Positions 33,956 to 47,890 of a stretch of DNA of 64,000 nucleotides are shown piece by piece. The DNA is from Pelargonium tetragonum (taxonomy: Eukaryota; Streptophyta; Magnoliopsida; Geraniales; Geraniaceae): the NCBI GenBank assembly GCA_036897445.1, contig JAYMTL010000008.1, positions 1 to 64,000 of the forward strand. The letters run 5' to 3'. Position 1 is the stretch's first letter. Each line of letters opens with the position of its first letter. The notes below the pieces were generated by a model. It was not told where the DNA came from. It was given only the letters and a program-made list of their open reading frames with translations, and made no database searches. The translations under genes were made by a program, and so were the position numbers.

Positions 33956-36900
33956 TTAGTAAACATGATATTCTGGCACCATGCCAAAACCTTATAAAGT
34001 TAAAACGCGGTAAATTAAATGGAATCCGAATTCATATAGTAAAGGTAGCCAAGTCCGGTAAACTAAAAGTTTAGTTATTGACTAAAACCTGCCCCGAAAG
34101 TAAAGTAGAGCTAACACACAACGAGATAGAAAGAATTAAAGATAAGTTTTATACACATTTATTACAGCGGAATAAGTTCCTTAGCCTAAAAAAGACTGGA
34201 TTTTCTTAGAGATTATCACACGGGTAGGCTCTTATATTTATTACCCACTATTTTTAGATTTAATGCTTGCGTATAGGGCCTTTCTGGTTTTATAAAAGTA
34301 TTGATTTACTCCACAAAAAGAAACCTTAACCCTTGTGCTGGGCTCTGGCTTTTATAGTAAACTCTTTACCTATGCGGTTGCGATATTTATAAAGGATCCT
34401 CTTGTACTAATATGTACTTTTTAAACCTTTTGCGATGTATAGCTTAGGCAGTCTCCTCCGTGCATCTTTATGTCAATAACAACCCCGATCAAGTTCCAAT
34501 ACTCGGGTTTTTCGTGTCGGCAAGGTCCATTTAGCACTTTTCAAATCTACGAGCGCCGCGAGCCCTAATTTGCACAAACTTCCGCTATCTCGGCCTATTC
34601 AAACCCACCTAGAAGCCCCCTTCTATTCTCTATTTCTTGCAATAAGCTTGCTCCTAGAGCTGAAGACTTAAAAAGGGGTTCTTTGAATGAAGGTAGACTC
34701 CTTACTTGTGTTTCTAAGCCAAAGTAGTACTCATTTTTTGGAAAAACAAATTTTTTGTAATTTTACGGGCTAAAAAAGAAGCTTGCTAAAGGTTTACCCC
34801 TCATTGGTGTAGAAATACCCCGAAACATAGAAAGAATGCCCGGGAACTTCATTTATAAAGGAAAGACTATCCACTTACTTGTACTTTTTTTGATCTACAG
34901 GATTCGTTAGTGCCGCGTTCTAAAAAAGAGAACTTGGGAGGGTGATAACTCTTTCGAAAGAGATTCTCATTAATTCTGATCAAAACTACGTAAGGTTATA
35001 GAAATTCAGATTGCATATATATCATAGGTACGGACCTCCATTCAATATCTAAAAGTACTTACCCCGAATAGGATAACAGGAATATCTCCACTTTTCGCAA
35101 AGCTCTTCTTTTATTTCGATTAGGAATTTCAGATACAAAAACATATACTTTAATAGATGTTTAAGGATATTCGTTGAATTGTAAATACCCTATACATGTT
35201 CAGTTGGGAAGTTTCCCATATACTTGCTAGAATAGCTAAAAGCAATTGTTTGCCCTTTTCTGTAAAAGTCTAAATATAGGGTGTTTTACTTGAGTCTTTC
35301 TTTCTGGGATTTGTTGGGTTTTATGGTTTTAGCTTATAATAGGAGACTCTTTTCATAAGAAAAGGAAATTCCAGTATATACATAATGAAGTATATTTGCT
35401 ATATTTGTAAATAACTCTCTTTACAACTTCTTTAAAGAGGACCCTACTAGTTTAGTAACACTTACGCCTATTAAGACTATTTATTTCAAAGAAACCCATC
35501 AGGAAAAAGCCCCTAAAGAGTATGCCGACCCCGGGAAAAACCCCTTTATAAGAATCTAAAAACGCTCTTTTTGGTAAGGAAACTTATACCTAATATGAAC
35601 GGATTCGCCTACACTTAAACACTTGAGATCAAGGAAGGCCTTCTTTTTTAATTCCTCTGACTTGATAAAAAGATTAACTAACATCAAAAGTCAAAACTCT
35701 CGTTATCTTATTAATATTATAAAAATCCTATACCCGATACCCGATAGAATTTCGCTTCTGAAAATGAAAACCCCAGGACCCTACCCCAAAGGATTCCCTA
35801 TTTTATAAAGGATTTCTCTAGTAGAGCGCGAGTCAATTGGATCCAAAATAAAGAATTCAAATCGCAATGTTTCTCTTTGTGCTGTGCTACTCACTTACGA
35901 GATTACAAGTTTAGGATATTTATAGAGAAAGAAAGTGGCTTTTACCGGAACATACCTTTTCGAGGGGTTCCTCACTTAAGAATTTGAATACCCAAAATTT
36001 ACGACAATAAATAGTTAAACAAAGAAAAGAGTCAAATCTAATTACATTTGTATATAGCTGGGACCCACCTCCTGAAATGCAAAATGTTAGAAGCCCCTCC
36101 AAGATCGAATTGCTTGGAAAATGGATAGAGGCGCGTTAAAAACCCCCGGCAAGATAACCACACGTGAATGAATACTTAAATAGAAACTTGATAGAATATT
36201 TAGAGATTGCAAGGACTTAAGGTAATAGAGTTGGGAAACAGGGATAGATTTCCGGAGCTAGAAGTGAGCTTGTAAGAATCTTCAAAGATGATAAGATTTT
36301 TTTGCACTAAGTTACTAATAAGGACTTGTAAGAAACCGAAGATTGGTCGAAAGTGGGGAGTCTTGCTCGAGCTGGAGGAAGGGACTAAACCCGAGATATA
36401 CTAGAACTAGAAAAGAGCCCTGTGGGAAACTATAAAAAGGAAAGAAAAGCTAGCCAAGGATTCTTCGTGAGTGAGACCCCCTTTTCATTTGAGCCATAAT
36501 TCAAAAGAGTCTTTTTTAGATACCGCTTTCTGATACAGGAGTTACCAAATACCATAGAGAGAAAGCCTGAGGAATCGGAGGAAGTGCAGAAAAAGTAGCT
36601 GCCTTATATACAGCGATACTTATAGGGATTTTAGAATCTTTTATCCTGGATTCGTTAATTAATAAATAAAAGGGAAATCCTTATTCTATTGTGGATCCTT
36701 TCACTTACCCGCCCTAAAAGTCAAAGAAATAGATTTACAAATGGGATCGAACAATGCTAAAGGTTATACCTATAAAGGCTTTTATCTGCTGTTTATATAC
36801 CCAGCTAGGTGCTTTTTTTACATATTTTTAATGTAGGCTTTTACTATATGTATATATATTTCTTGAGTAGCTTGCTTTAGAGATGCGAAAGCATCAAGGA

Positions 36901-38429
36901 ATTTAGGCCGGGCAGCAATCTTACACCCTACTATTAAGTTTTCCTCTATACGGATAAATCCATAGGGCAAGAAAGGTATACCTTAAATCTTAAACAATCT
37001 AATACATATAGTTAGTATAACACATAAAAGCTACTTTAGGTCATTAGGTACAATAGAAAGCAGTACAGGTATTCTAGTGTCTCCCTTATAGATATAGCTT
37101 CTGTTCCTGCTAAGTCAAACAGGTCAGCAAGTAAGTAGCTCCTAAAGAAACAAGAAAAATCTAAGTCAACTAGGAAAACAACCAAGTCAAAGAAAGTTTT
37201 AAGAAAGCTAAGAAAGGTCCTAGGAATGTTATCAATTTACTATCTATATACAATTAAACTATTATCTATAAGGGCTAATGAACTCATTCCTCGAGAGTAA
37301 ACTTTAACTATACATGGAGCCCCGGGTTTAGCCAGGGACCCCTAACTTAATAGATAGAAACTTTTATAAGTTCACAAACCCTGTAAAAGCACTCTACGAA
37401 TAGAATTTCGTCTAAAGTATACCCCAAGGCTTTCGAATTTAAGGAACCTCTTAATCCTTACAATCTTTCTTTTTACTAAAAGATAGATAAGAAAATTATA
37501 GCACAACAGCTCCCTAGAAGAAGACTAAACCCCTGCTAATGAAAGCTTTCCCTTTATTCTAAGGGCACCCGCTTGTTGCTAGTTATATACAGAAAAAGCT
37601 AACGTTATAAAAAACCTTTGAAAAATATTTGCATGCTTCTTAATCCCCGCCTTTCCGCAAAAAGAAACTCTAGGGAACTTAGAGGGCTCTTGATCTATGG
37701 AATACCCGCTCCCTGAAAAGAATACAGGCACCCTTTATTTGTCTATAAAATTCAATTTTAGTTTTTTGTAAATGCTAAAGTTTTAAATAAATTATATATT
37801 CTAGGGCCCTTTTTGAATAGGAACCTATAAAGTTTATATTAAGACTTTCTTTATCAATTTTAGTAGAATAGTAAGATCCTCCTGTCTCAAGGCGCCTTAA
37901 AGCAACGTCCTGCAACAAGAGTTTACTAAACCCCGATATTGCTTTTCACACTGCCCCCTTATTTACGGCATTCCCGGTATTAACTTTAGGGTTTTTCCCA
38001 TTTTACAAGCTTAAAAACGGGTACTTCCCAAGTTTCGATTAGAAAGCTTTCGTAAAAAAGCATTTTAGGTGGGTATAACCGACCGCAGGCATTACGAGAA
38101 CCTTAGGCTCAAGAGCCCCTTTTTTCGTTTCAAGAGGAGCCTATTTTGACCGATTTATCGATCTTCGTAATTTGCATGCTTTTTGCGTTTATGCCTTTTC
38201 GAGGTATAGAATCACTTATGTCATTTTTTTCTTTGTTCTTCTTTCTTTGACGTTTACTTACTTGACTTAGCAGAAGCAGGAAGGGAAGCCGCAGGAGCTA
38301 GAGGAGTATAGTAAGGATTAGTAGAAGAGTAAGAAGAAGCAAGAGCTGTACTTGTACTACGCTTACAGGGCTTAAGATTAGAGTTACGTGTATTTTATTA
38401 ATGTATTAGTTTAATTGTATTGGCTTAAT

Positions 38430-38640
38430 TGCATTACCTTAAGCCCTATGGGTTTATCAGTATAGAGGAGTTAGCCGGGTTTGGGGATAGGTCTTAGTTG
38501 TTAAGCTGTATTCCTCTTGCTTCTTCCTTTATAAGGAGGTGAGGGTCCTTAGTATAGTTAGATTGTAATAATCTTTGCCGCCTGGCCGGTACTCCCTTTG
38601 GACTCTATATTTCCCTATAAAAACAAGCTATTTAAGAAAT
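38430..38640 (+). repeat. Structured repeat family, diverged copy 14
   Basis: CCTTAAGCCCTATGGGTTTATCA and GTATAGAGGAG match the upstream arm of the 30.3 and 56.1 kb copies. Downstream is a second arm (TAAGGAGGTGAGGGTCCTTA) and a GCCTGGCCGGTACTCCC segment in place of the usual core. The AGCAGAAGCAGGAAGG stretch at 38.27 kb resembles the linker inside the 30 and 55 kb clusters. Confidence 0.45.
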
Positions 38641-38649
38641 ATAGATAAT

Positions 38650-41600
38650 GAAACCCAAGCTAAATCAAATGTACAAACTAAACCCTGAGCAGCAGATCAA
38701 CTGCATTTTACATTTCAGCAAAGCGGTAGCACAGCCTGGTCAAATTACTTATACCGCGGATTCAAAGTATTGAAGGTTTGGATTGTCCAAAGCAAAATAA
38801 TATAATACTCGACCAAAGCTAAAGATATAATTGCAAGGATCACAAGTACCTCTTAAGATGCCAACTCCTAAATAAAAAGATAAAGCTCTTAGTTTTTTGA
38901 AAATGTTGACATACTTGGGATTCGGAACTCGCTATAGAAAATCAATCTACACGTAATAAAAGGGAAAGCAGAGCAAGTTAAGTCTCACTTATTTTTTTCG
39001 CTTGACCTTAATCCAGGATAGTGAATCTAATCTAGTAGAGGGCACACCCGTAGAGTATTTAGGGGTCCTTTATAATGTATAATGGTAGAGCTTGAGACTT
39101 TGGATACTTCTAATGCTTGTTAGTTCTTTTTAGGGCAACCCTCATATAGAAGGCTTGTATAAAAGTTATTCCATTTCGTTAGCCTAGGGTAAAGTTTTAA
39201 TAAGCTTGTAATAAATAAGATAAGTTTGAGCCTTATAAATGTGAATAAAATAGATTGAGTTTAGAAAGTTACTGCAGGTTTACAAGAGGCATAGGTCGGG
39301 GAATCCTGAGGTGTTTTTCCAAGTGTTAAATTCTAAAGTATATTTCTCTTTTTTTTTAGTTGAGTAGGAGTCCTAAAATTAAGGGTGTAGGGAAGCTTCC
39401 CGGATTCCCTCAGTAGGGCGTAAATCCACTTTAAATGCGGCTAAGGGAGTTTTGTCAATAAGGGAGTTTTGTCAAAGGGTATCTAAGAGCTCAGAGCCCG
39501 TGGGGATTTAAGGCAATATCTCTGATTTTGATTGATGAGAAGTCCGTCAAGAGCCTATCCACAAGGATAAAGTTTAGAATTTTTATTTCAATTTCTAGAA
39601 AACTCTTTTCGAGATTACCCGTTAATAAGTACAACCAACCCCTGCTGATAAGACAAACTCAACCTTATATCATAGATGACACTTTAAAAGAAGTCCCTGA
39701 ATCCTTGATAAGCTACGCGCAAGAGAAGGAGGTTGTATAAAGCATTCCTCTAGTAGGGAAGGACTGCTACTAATGGAATACGAATCCCAATTTCTCCAAT
39801 ATCGACTTAAAAATCAAAAAGACTTCTGGGCAACTTATCCGGAAAGGGAGACAAAAAAAACCCACTTCTAACTCACCCTAAAATATATCTTAACCTTGCT
39901 AAACAAAATGACATTTATTTAATTATTCGTTACTTATTTGTTCTCTGTTACTCTAACTGGGTATTCGTGAAAAAGCTACATAAGTAAATAAACCTAATTA
40001 GAGTGATTCCCTTTTACGTCAGTAAATAGTAAAGTCTAAGGCTTAAACCCAGTTGCCTTTTCATTAACTTAGCCCCTTTTCTTTGGCAGGGGCCTCTTTA
40101 TAATTCTCCTTAGCGCCTTGTTTCCCAGGGCGGGCACACACGAAATCCTTTCCTATTACCACTATCAATATAAAAAGGATACTCCAAACTTTTCATAGTA
40201 ATTTATTCATAAGTATAGAATATTACAAGAATTCCGTATAGCAATAGCACCACCCCGTAGGTAACTAAAGCCCCAGCTATATAATTTAATTAATAGAAAT
40301 GGAGTACTCTGTACGATAAATAAGTAAAAAGTTGACCCGTATCTTATCTATTGCATCAATAAGTTTCTTCTATTTCCAGATGGATAATTATCCTAAACTT
40401 TCCCTTGAATGGAATATTTACAATCCAAAAATTTTTTTGTTAATATTGAAAGCTCTGCTCTGGTCTTATTTCATTTCGAAGCTGAATACTTAGTCAACTA
40501 AGCGCCTATTTTTCTTTTTTAAAACGGCAAAGATCTGGTATACTATAAGGTCTTGCTTAACTAAATAAGGGGCCCTATTGAGTCGTCATATTTTTCATAT
40601 GATTTTTTTTACTTCACAGGATGAAATAAGAACTTTTCCTTACACAGCTCTACTTATTAATTAAAGACCCTTTAGGGATTACTGGCCTATTTAATTAAAC
40701 TCCTTTTTAAAAGTTAATTTAGGATCCTTATACATTTACATTGCAGTTTCACATATTTAGTTTAAGCTTGCTTTTTTAGTAAATTAAAAAAACTACGGGT
40801 ATTCCTTTTACTTTATAAAAAAATTCTCTAGTAAAATAGTCAAATCAATACTACTCTTGATATTTAAGACTAGCACCGTACTAATTATTTGTTAAGGAGT
40901 TTGTACTTTACTTAAGACTTAATCGCTTTGGTATGTTCCTCTAAGAGGTTTCCAAGGTAAGCTTTTTTTTATAGTTTTTATGTTCATTTTCTCATATAAA
41001 TTAAACAAGGGACTCGTTAATAAAAGAGTCTTATAGGTTATCCAGCTAATAAAATTTTTTAGGCAGTTCTACTAATATATCTATTATAAGTAATTGAATT
41101 GACTAAAACCAAATAAAAAAGCACTAATCGAGTAACTAAAAAACGAGGATTCCATGCATTGTAATACCTTTTTCACTTACTTGTAAATTACTAAATACTA
41201 GGACATTAGGGGGCCCGGACTATAACCATATGAGTAAAAGTAATATAACGAAACCCCTTCTTTAATGCATTATAAACCCATACATAACTTTTTCCCATCT
41301 AGCTATGCTACTAATAAATTGACTTATCCTTTCAAGAACTAAATATTAATTAGAATTATTAAAAATGGCTCACCAGTAAATTTATTTAAATAAACAAAAA
41401 AGGGAATCCTTATCAAAAATCTAGACCTAACAACCCTAAAAAAGGGTTTTATCGGGAGATTGGCGCTCAAAAGCCTTTAAGTAGCGAATGCGATACGGAT
41501 ACCCAACATCGAGTTTGAAAAACCAAAACTTTTAGCCAAAACTATACTAAGTTTCAGATGATACATAGGAAATGACTAAAAATTCCCGCTGGAATGGAAT

Positions 41601-42500
41601 AGGAGTATATTAATAGGTTAAGGGGTGGAAGGCCTGGTGGTAAGTCTTAAGTAAAAAATTGAGCTTTTTGCACGAGGTAAGAAAAGTGTGCTGTCTATAG
41701 AGCAAGATCCCCTTACTATCTGCAGAGATGACTTCTCACCCTAAAAAGTCAAGCTATTAAAGAATTCAAATCGGAAAGCTTTTAGCTGCATCAGATAAAG
41801 CCGGGAGTAGAGTAGTATAGTCTATGGGTATCCGTTTCAATATATCCTTTTTCGTTATGCTTTTCACTTCGCATTTGCTGGGACGTTAAGAAGCTGACAA
41901 CTTATATACCTTCTTAGCTGCTAGAAAGGAATTTGTTTTAAGTTAATAGCAATACACTCTATCGGGGCAACAATTCTCGTGCCTATAAAAAAAGAAATGA
42001 GATCTCTTAGATTGCTTTAGACCAGGTCTAAAGTCTATTAGTTAAAAAGCGCTAAAGTTCTCTACTTGAGAGACTTAATAGAAAACTCAGTACTTATTTA
42101 CCAGTATATAAAATTCGTTATAGGGCCTTTGTTTTTAATTCTAAATCTTTTCCGTGTTATAGATCTATTAGAAAGTAGGACTAACTAGCTATTCAAGATA
42201 CTAGCTTTTATCGAATCAAGTCTCTTTACCACAGATTTACGTACTAAACCGAGATAGCGCTCTCTTGTTCTTATAATTATTAGCAGCTATTCCTTTAGTT
42301 TTGTATTAGTACATTGACTACCCCTTTAAAATCATCCTAGCCCCTAATAAAAGGGGGCTATATGCCCACTAACTGGATTTAAAAGCCAAGTAAGAAAATG
42401 AATCTCAGAAATTTTTTGCATTTATTAAGGGCCTCGTATTTCAGTACGTACATAGATTAAATAGATTTTCTTAACAAAGACTTTGACTATGAATACGTCT
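38650..42500. other. Texture-A spacer without genes
   Basis: Holds the 17-bp tandem duplication at 39.44 kb and many G/C quasi-palindromes. Between 40.3 and 41.4 kb the sequence is very AT-rich. A 70-codon open frame at 39528-39740 has ordinary composition and no homologue I know. No promoter for the downstream trnW can be identified with confidence. Confidence 0.5.
39442..39475. repeat. Perfect tandem duplication, 17 bp x 2
   Basis: TAAGGGAGTTTTGTCAA occurs twice in direct contact with no differences, in AT-rich spacer. Confidence 0.95.
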
Positions 42501-42508
42501 TATAGTAA

Positions 42509-42582
42509 GCGCTTTTAGTTCAGCTCGGTAGAACGCGGGTCTCCAAAACCCGATGCCGTGGGTTCAAATCCTACAGAGCGCG
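42509..42582 (+). tRNA. trnW: tRNA-Trp (anticodon CCA)
   Basis: This gene decodes UGG in organelle translation. The sequence folds into a full cloverleaf: a 7-bp acceptor stem (GCGCTTT with AGAGCGC, one wobble), a 4-bp D stem GTTC/GAAC, a 5-bp anticodon stem CGGGT/ACCCG enclosing CTCCAAA, a 5-nt variable loop, and a T stem GTGGG/CCTAC with one wobble around TTCAAAT. The discriminator base is G. CCA is not encoded, as expected for a plant organelle tRNA. The sequence closely resembles the plastid-type trnW carried in plastids and many plant mitochondria. The CCA anticodon argues against fungal or animal mitochondria, which use UCA. No gene lies within kilobases on either side, and a 97-codon open frame on the opposite strand begins just downstream but is unsupported. 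All key tRNA positions are present, so the gene looks functional. Confidence 0.96.
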
Positions 42583-42589
42583 CTTCGTT

Positions 42590-45500
42590 TTTTTATGCCA
42601 GAGATTTGATGTGAGCATTAGGTCAGAAAAAGCTTACAATTGCGGCGCTGAATCCCTAGAGCGCTCTTAACTGTAATCCCTTTTTTCAGAGTGCCTTTGT
42701 ATACAAGAATACGAGCAGTAACCCATATCAAATATCTAAGTTGGTTCGAATGATATCGTAATATTAAAAATCCAGTCAAAACCCGGGCAAGATACTCATT
42801 AATATTCTGGGGGTTCCTACGCATGTTAAAAATTTTACAATTCTTAACTAACCCACTAGAAATGAAATATTTATAGAATAAAGAGACATATGCTACCGCT
42901 AACTTTCTCATATCTTTCCTTGAGTATAGCTAAAACGATAGCTGAATTCGTTCGGTATAGTATTTCTTAGGTGGTTGAGTTGACAAAAGAGTACAAAAGA
43001 ATAATTAAGGACTGCTCGAAAGTGTAATGAAAAAAAACTTGTTTGTCATAAATATGCAGAAAACTCGGTAGCAAAAAAATAGAATAGAGTAGAAAGAAAA
43101 TTCGATAATTTATTACGAGGGATAAAAGGCAAATACTAAAAAAAGGCATTAACCAAAAGTCTTACATAAATAGAGTTTCTGCTGAAGCTGCAATATTTTT
43201 AACTAACTTTACATTTACAACAACGAGTTAAGTGCATTGTTATTATTACCACTTCTGAAGTAAAGCCTTCTCTTGTTCTTTCGGTTAATTATATATTTAC
43301 AGGGGTCCATTTGCAAGTTTAACAGTACAAAAAAAGGTAAATCTGCACTCGAACTTTGAATGAGAGGCTTAAGAAAGAATAATAAACATAAGAAAGGACA
43401 CGTGAAGATAAGCATCTGATTTTTCCTCCTCCTTTAGTTATTACATTAGAGTAGAATCGGATTCTTAACTCACCCATAAAAATCATCCCTTCAGTAGCCT
43501 GTTGTACCTACTTGAGAGTAACCTCCGATCTCCAAAAAGAGACTTGTCGATCAAGGTTTTAGTACCCTACGCTAAGGAGAAATGGTATAAAGGGAACTCT
43601 ATTTGGAATTTTTTTATGAATGGGTTTTTCTACAGGCCCCTTTTACAAATCTACAAATGTGTGCTTTTGGTAATTTCCTATATAGCTACTAAGGGGCGCT
43701 CCTCAAAGTTTCCGCAATTCACTACAGTAATTATATACCAACAACTATATATATCATCATTCTCATTTTAAAGGATTAGGTCGGAGTGTATTAGCAATAC
43801 TCTACCCGTCAGTCCCCCTCTCTCTTGTCCCGCACAATGTAGGATGCTAAACGTGCTATATTTAGATGACACAGGTACTCGTAAACGAAGTTTTTAGCAA
43901 CTAGTGTAGATAAATTATCCTTTTTAATGTGTTGTAAACCATAAACTAAAATTGACTAGGCCCCGCTTTGACTAACTATGCAGGATATCCTTATCTTTTA
44001 ACTAAGAGATTCTTACATAATAATTAGTGAATGAATTCGTCTATCAAACTCACTTTAGTATTTTGCGAGCTCTCGGTATAAAAGTGTTGTGTATAAACTC
44101 TTAAGGCATATAATAAATTACTCATTAAATAAGGATAATCTAGACATAGGCGAGTCTTTTATTTCGTCTTTTTATAAGGCGTTTTCTTTAACACGGGTAC
44201 GGAGATATAATATACAAAAAAATCATTCCTTTCTCTTCAAGCAAGAGTGAAGAAAGACAATAGGATGAATATATTATAGTTAATCCTATTGTTTCGTTTA
44301 CTAAGGATTTGACATCTGGAATACCTTGGAATAAAGCATTCTATTCTACCCATAATAAAACACTATATTAGAACCTCTTTTGCTACTACTGCGATGCACG
44401 GCACTCCCTGTCCCTAGAGAATTTTATTTAGGCCCAATAAGAGCCCGCTAAGCGTGCCAAAAGCTATCCATTCTGTGAGTTTTTCCTCCACTACCAGTGA
44501 TTGTAAAAAAAAAAAGGAAGCGGCCTCTAATTACTGATCTAGACTTTGCTTTCGTCTAACAAAATTTAGAGAGGTATAGGTTCCTTTTATGGATTATAAA
44601 TTTATGTCCTTTTTTCATATTGTCGTACAAGCATTCTCTAGAAAAAGGTATTATGCTTCGGATATCCATAGTGTCTCATTTTTCATTCAAAAGGAAACTC
44701 ACAAAATTAGGACTCCTGCGGATAGCTTCTTTGAAAGTACAGTAGTAATTAGAAGTTCTGATTTTCCGTTTTTTCGCTTTATTAGGAGCTCCGACGTATA
44801 CATTGACATTACCTTATGGAGAGCTTTAGGTAAGCTCCTGTTACCACTTTGGGTAATAGCAAAAGAGCAGGAATCTTGGCAATTTGTATAAACTCTTTTG
44901 TAAATATAGGAGTCTAACTCGGGAGCAGTCCTTTGTTAAAGTAAAGAAATTTCTTGTTCTTAGAGGGTTCCTTATTATATTAGGAGTTTTGTCCTGTTTA
45001 ATTCGTGTCTTTGATATGTGCAGATTAAGTAGTACCCTTTATGAATTTTATGAAAAGAGCGTCTCGTTTTTTAAGAAGTTGAAGTATTCTAGAGCTTTGT
45101 AAATAAGGTTATAGTAGACTCTTTTTAATGCTTTGCTTCCTCAGGATTACTCTTTTAGCGAGTAAGTTGTATGAGTTTAAGCTTTCACTAAGGGATTTTG
45201 TATAGATAGAGATATATCTTTCTCAGTCTTAGAAGTACTGTGAGCTCTAAACTACTTTAACCCCCTTCGTAATACTGCTAAGGTTTAGTTAAAACTTGAA
45301 ATATCCAACACCAGTACTAAACTCTTCACCTTATACCTTAGGCCTGCTTTGTTAAAAACTTCCGGAGCAATTGCCTTACAGTTTTCTCCTGCAAAAACTC
45401 TAAACTTGGTTCTCATTAAATTAATTTATGAAAACCTACCTTTAATTCTTAAGATATATTGCTATTCCCTTTTAGTTTAGTGGATTTCCTTAACCTCTAA

Positions 45501-47890
45501 GAAAAGAAAATACCTGTAATTAAACCTTGATCAGGAACCTTTTACCCCTATTTTTAGTATCGCAAACACTTTAGAGTTCTCTATATTCCTCTTTAATCAC
45601 CCCAATGCAAACAAGGCAACTCCTTACTCTAACAGCTTTTTTTAAACTTAAACGGAAATTCAGGAACGAACAAAGAGTACTCTTATAAATAGAAAAAAAG
45701 CCCCTAGCAAAGACTTCAAAGCTAAGAATGACCAATACAAATTCAATATTATTTAGAATAATCCAAAAGTATACTATCTAGAATAGCTTAAAACACTTAG
45801 ATACCAAGTTAAGGTGGACCTCTCTTTACCTGTTTTGCGTTTGATTTCCTATATATATTTATTGTCCACTTTCTTAAACTACTTTGCTTGTAAAATTCCT
45901 AGAAAATAGGGGTTCCCCTTTTTTTGATAGTATAGACTTCCTTCCTAACTTCACTCGGATACTAATTGTAATTTGTACAAGCACTTCCCTTGAAAAGAAA
46001 CTACCAAAATGTCAGAGACTCTTCTAAACTAAAGGGGTAGCTGTCGTAGTATCCACGAGTTTCTGTTATTCTATTAACATAAGGCTTGGATATAGAGGGG
46101 ATCCTTAAACACCTATTAATACACCCCGCTTAGTTAGTTGTACAATAAATTAGGGTTAGCTATCTTGCTTGGGTAGAGGTTCCAAACAAGGTATGGTGTA
46201 GTTCTTTATCTGGGAAGCAGGGTTACAAGGGGGAGACTCATAGGTAATAGGGGGTCTCTCTATTTGTTATATAAAAACATATTTTAAATTCCGGGTTACT
46301 CAAATAGGTATTGGCAAAATTTTTCTTACAGGTATACGTATGTAGGCAGACTTATTTCAGGGACTTCCCGAGAGTAACTTCCTAGATCTAGTTTACTTTT
46401 AATAATTCACCAAAATATAGGAATCCTTTTTAGGGATCTCTACAAAGAAGTTCTCAGGGTTGCATAGAAAGAGTCAAATTGTAAAAGGCGTTTAAAAAAA
46501 TTAGGAACTCTAAAGGTTGGATTGACAAAGTTATGACTTAGATTTTCCTTAGAATTACACCGAGAAAGCCCTAAGTATCCTTGTAGAAAGGTTAGACAGT
46601 AGCTAAAATCTTGCTAATAGAGCCTCTTCTAAAGGTCAGTTATGGTATCCACAATAAGAAAACCCCTAGAACTTTGGAGGCAAGAGTTTCACAAGCTTTA
46701 TTATTTAGTAGCCGGAGGAGTAGTGATTCTTGCCCACTTTTTGAATCAGGGAGACCCGCAGTAAGGCAACTGGAATACCTCTCTTAATATTTGCTCCAGA
46801 TTGTACTGACCTCTAAATTGAGTATCTATATCCTATTGTGATCCTGAGATATAATGTATGATTCTGGAAAAGCTCAACCTTTATTTATATGGTTAATAAA
46901 AAGGATATCATTACCTTAAAAAGAGTGATTTAAAAAATGCCTGCTAGAATTCCGGAATTCTTTAGACTTTTTTTAAGAGGGTAGTGTTTCTAGTACAGGT
47001 GTCCTTTTAAAAAAAGCAATCCAGTATGCCTTAAAAAGGAAGTGTATTCTTTCCAATCAAAAGAAACCTAGGGGGCTCCTTTTAGAAAATACAGAGTTCA
47101 ATCTTGAGTATACTTTTACTGCCTAATATTGATATTGAATTTGTTATGTCCTATTACTCCACAAATTCAAAGTTACCAAATTCTGGCTTTATTTATAAGA
47201 GTTTTTTTACTACATCCTGTTACTGTTAAGCAAGATTTTTTAATTCGATTCAAATCCGGTAAGAGCTTTTCTTCTTTAATACAAAGAGAGTCGGAATTCC
47301 CAGGGCTCCGTTAGCTAAAGGAGTCACTTTATATACTTTTAGTAAGTCTTGTGTATAACTTTTCTAGTGTCAGGACTTTCCACTTAAATTAAATAAAGCA
47401 GGAACTTCCTTCGATATAGTATAAAAGACTTTTGTTTCAATTTCAGTTTATACCTTCTACTTCAAAACAGCATTTGCTTTTTTTTCGGGTTACGCACGAA
47501 CTCTTCAGAAGCTAATATATTTAATTCTAGGGTAACTTCTTAAAGGCCTAGGAATAAGACTATCTACCCGGATTCTTGATTGGGGAAGCAAGCATAAGAG
47601 GAAAGGCTCCCCATAAATTTCTGGTCCCTTTATTCAGATTGAAAACTGACTAGATAACCCTGTTCACTCCTCTTTCTAAATTTTGTATTCAATATTCCAG
47701 AACTTACTTTTGTACTTTTCTAACTCTTCCCAGCCAGGCTTAGTTTACCCGGCTTACTTATACCTAAAGCTTTCTTATCTGCGATACCTTTTCCTGTATT
47801 GTGTTATTCCTCAGAGCTCTAATACTTGGTCTCGATCTGTAAACCCTTTTCTCCTTGCTTTTAAGAAGGGTTGGACTGATTAGACTCCTT
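42590..47890. other. Texture-A spacer after trnW
   Basis: The longest open frames of the window are here: 97 codons on minus at 42618-42911 and 100 codons on plus at 44589-44891, the latter overlapped by a 72-codon frame to 45102. None has a recognisable domain, a conserved start context or known similarity. Their number and length fit chance. GGGGCTCC occurs at 47072. No RNA gene is visible. Confidence 0.5.

Larger units (their letters stand above)
31760..38210. other. Texture-A spacer without genes
   Basis: The first part to 33.5 kb is G-rich on plus, later parts more C-rich. The stretch 36.15-36.6 kb is purine-rich on plus. CTAAGTCAA/CCAAGTCAA occurs three times within 37.1-37.2 kb. AAGGGCACCCGC appears at both 33597 and 37562. 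A weak tRNA T arm is at 33.93 kb. No coding exon is recognised. Confidence 0.5.

Noticed and set aside
42618-42911. 97-codon minus-strand open frame beside trnW
   Set aside because: Length is within chance expectation for this composition, no domain is recognisable, and it converges on trnW without any regulatory signal.
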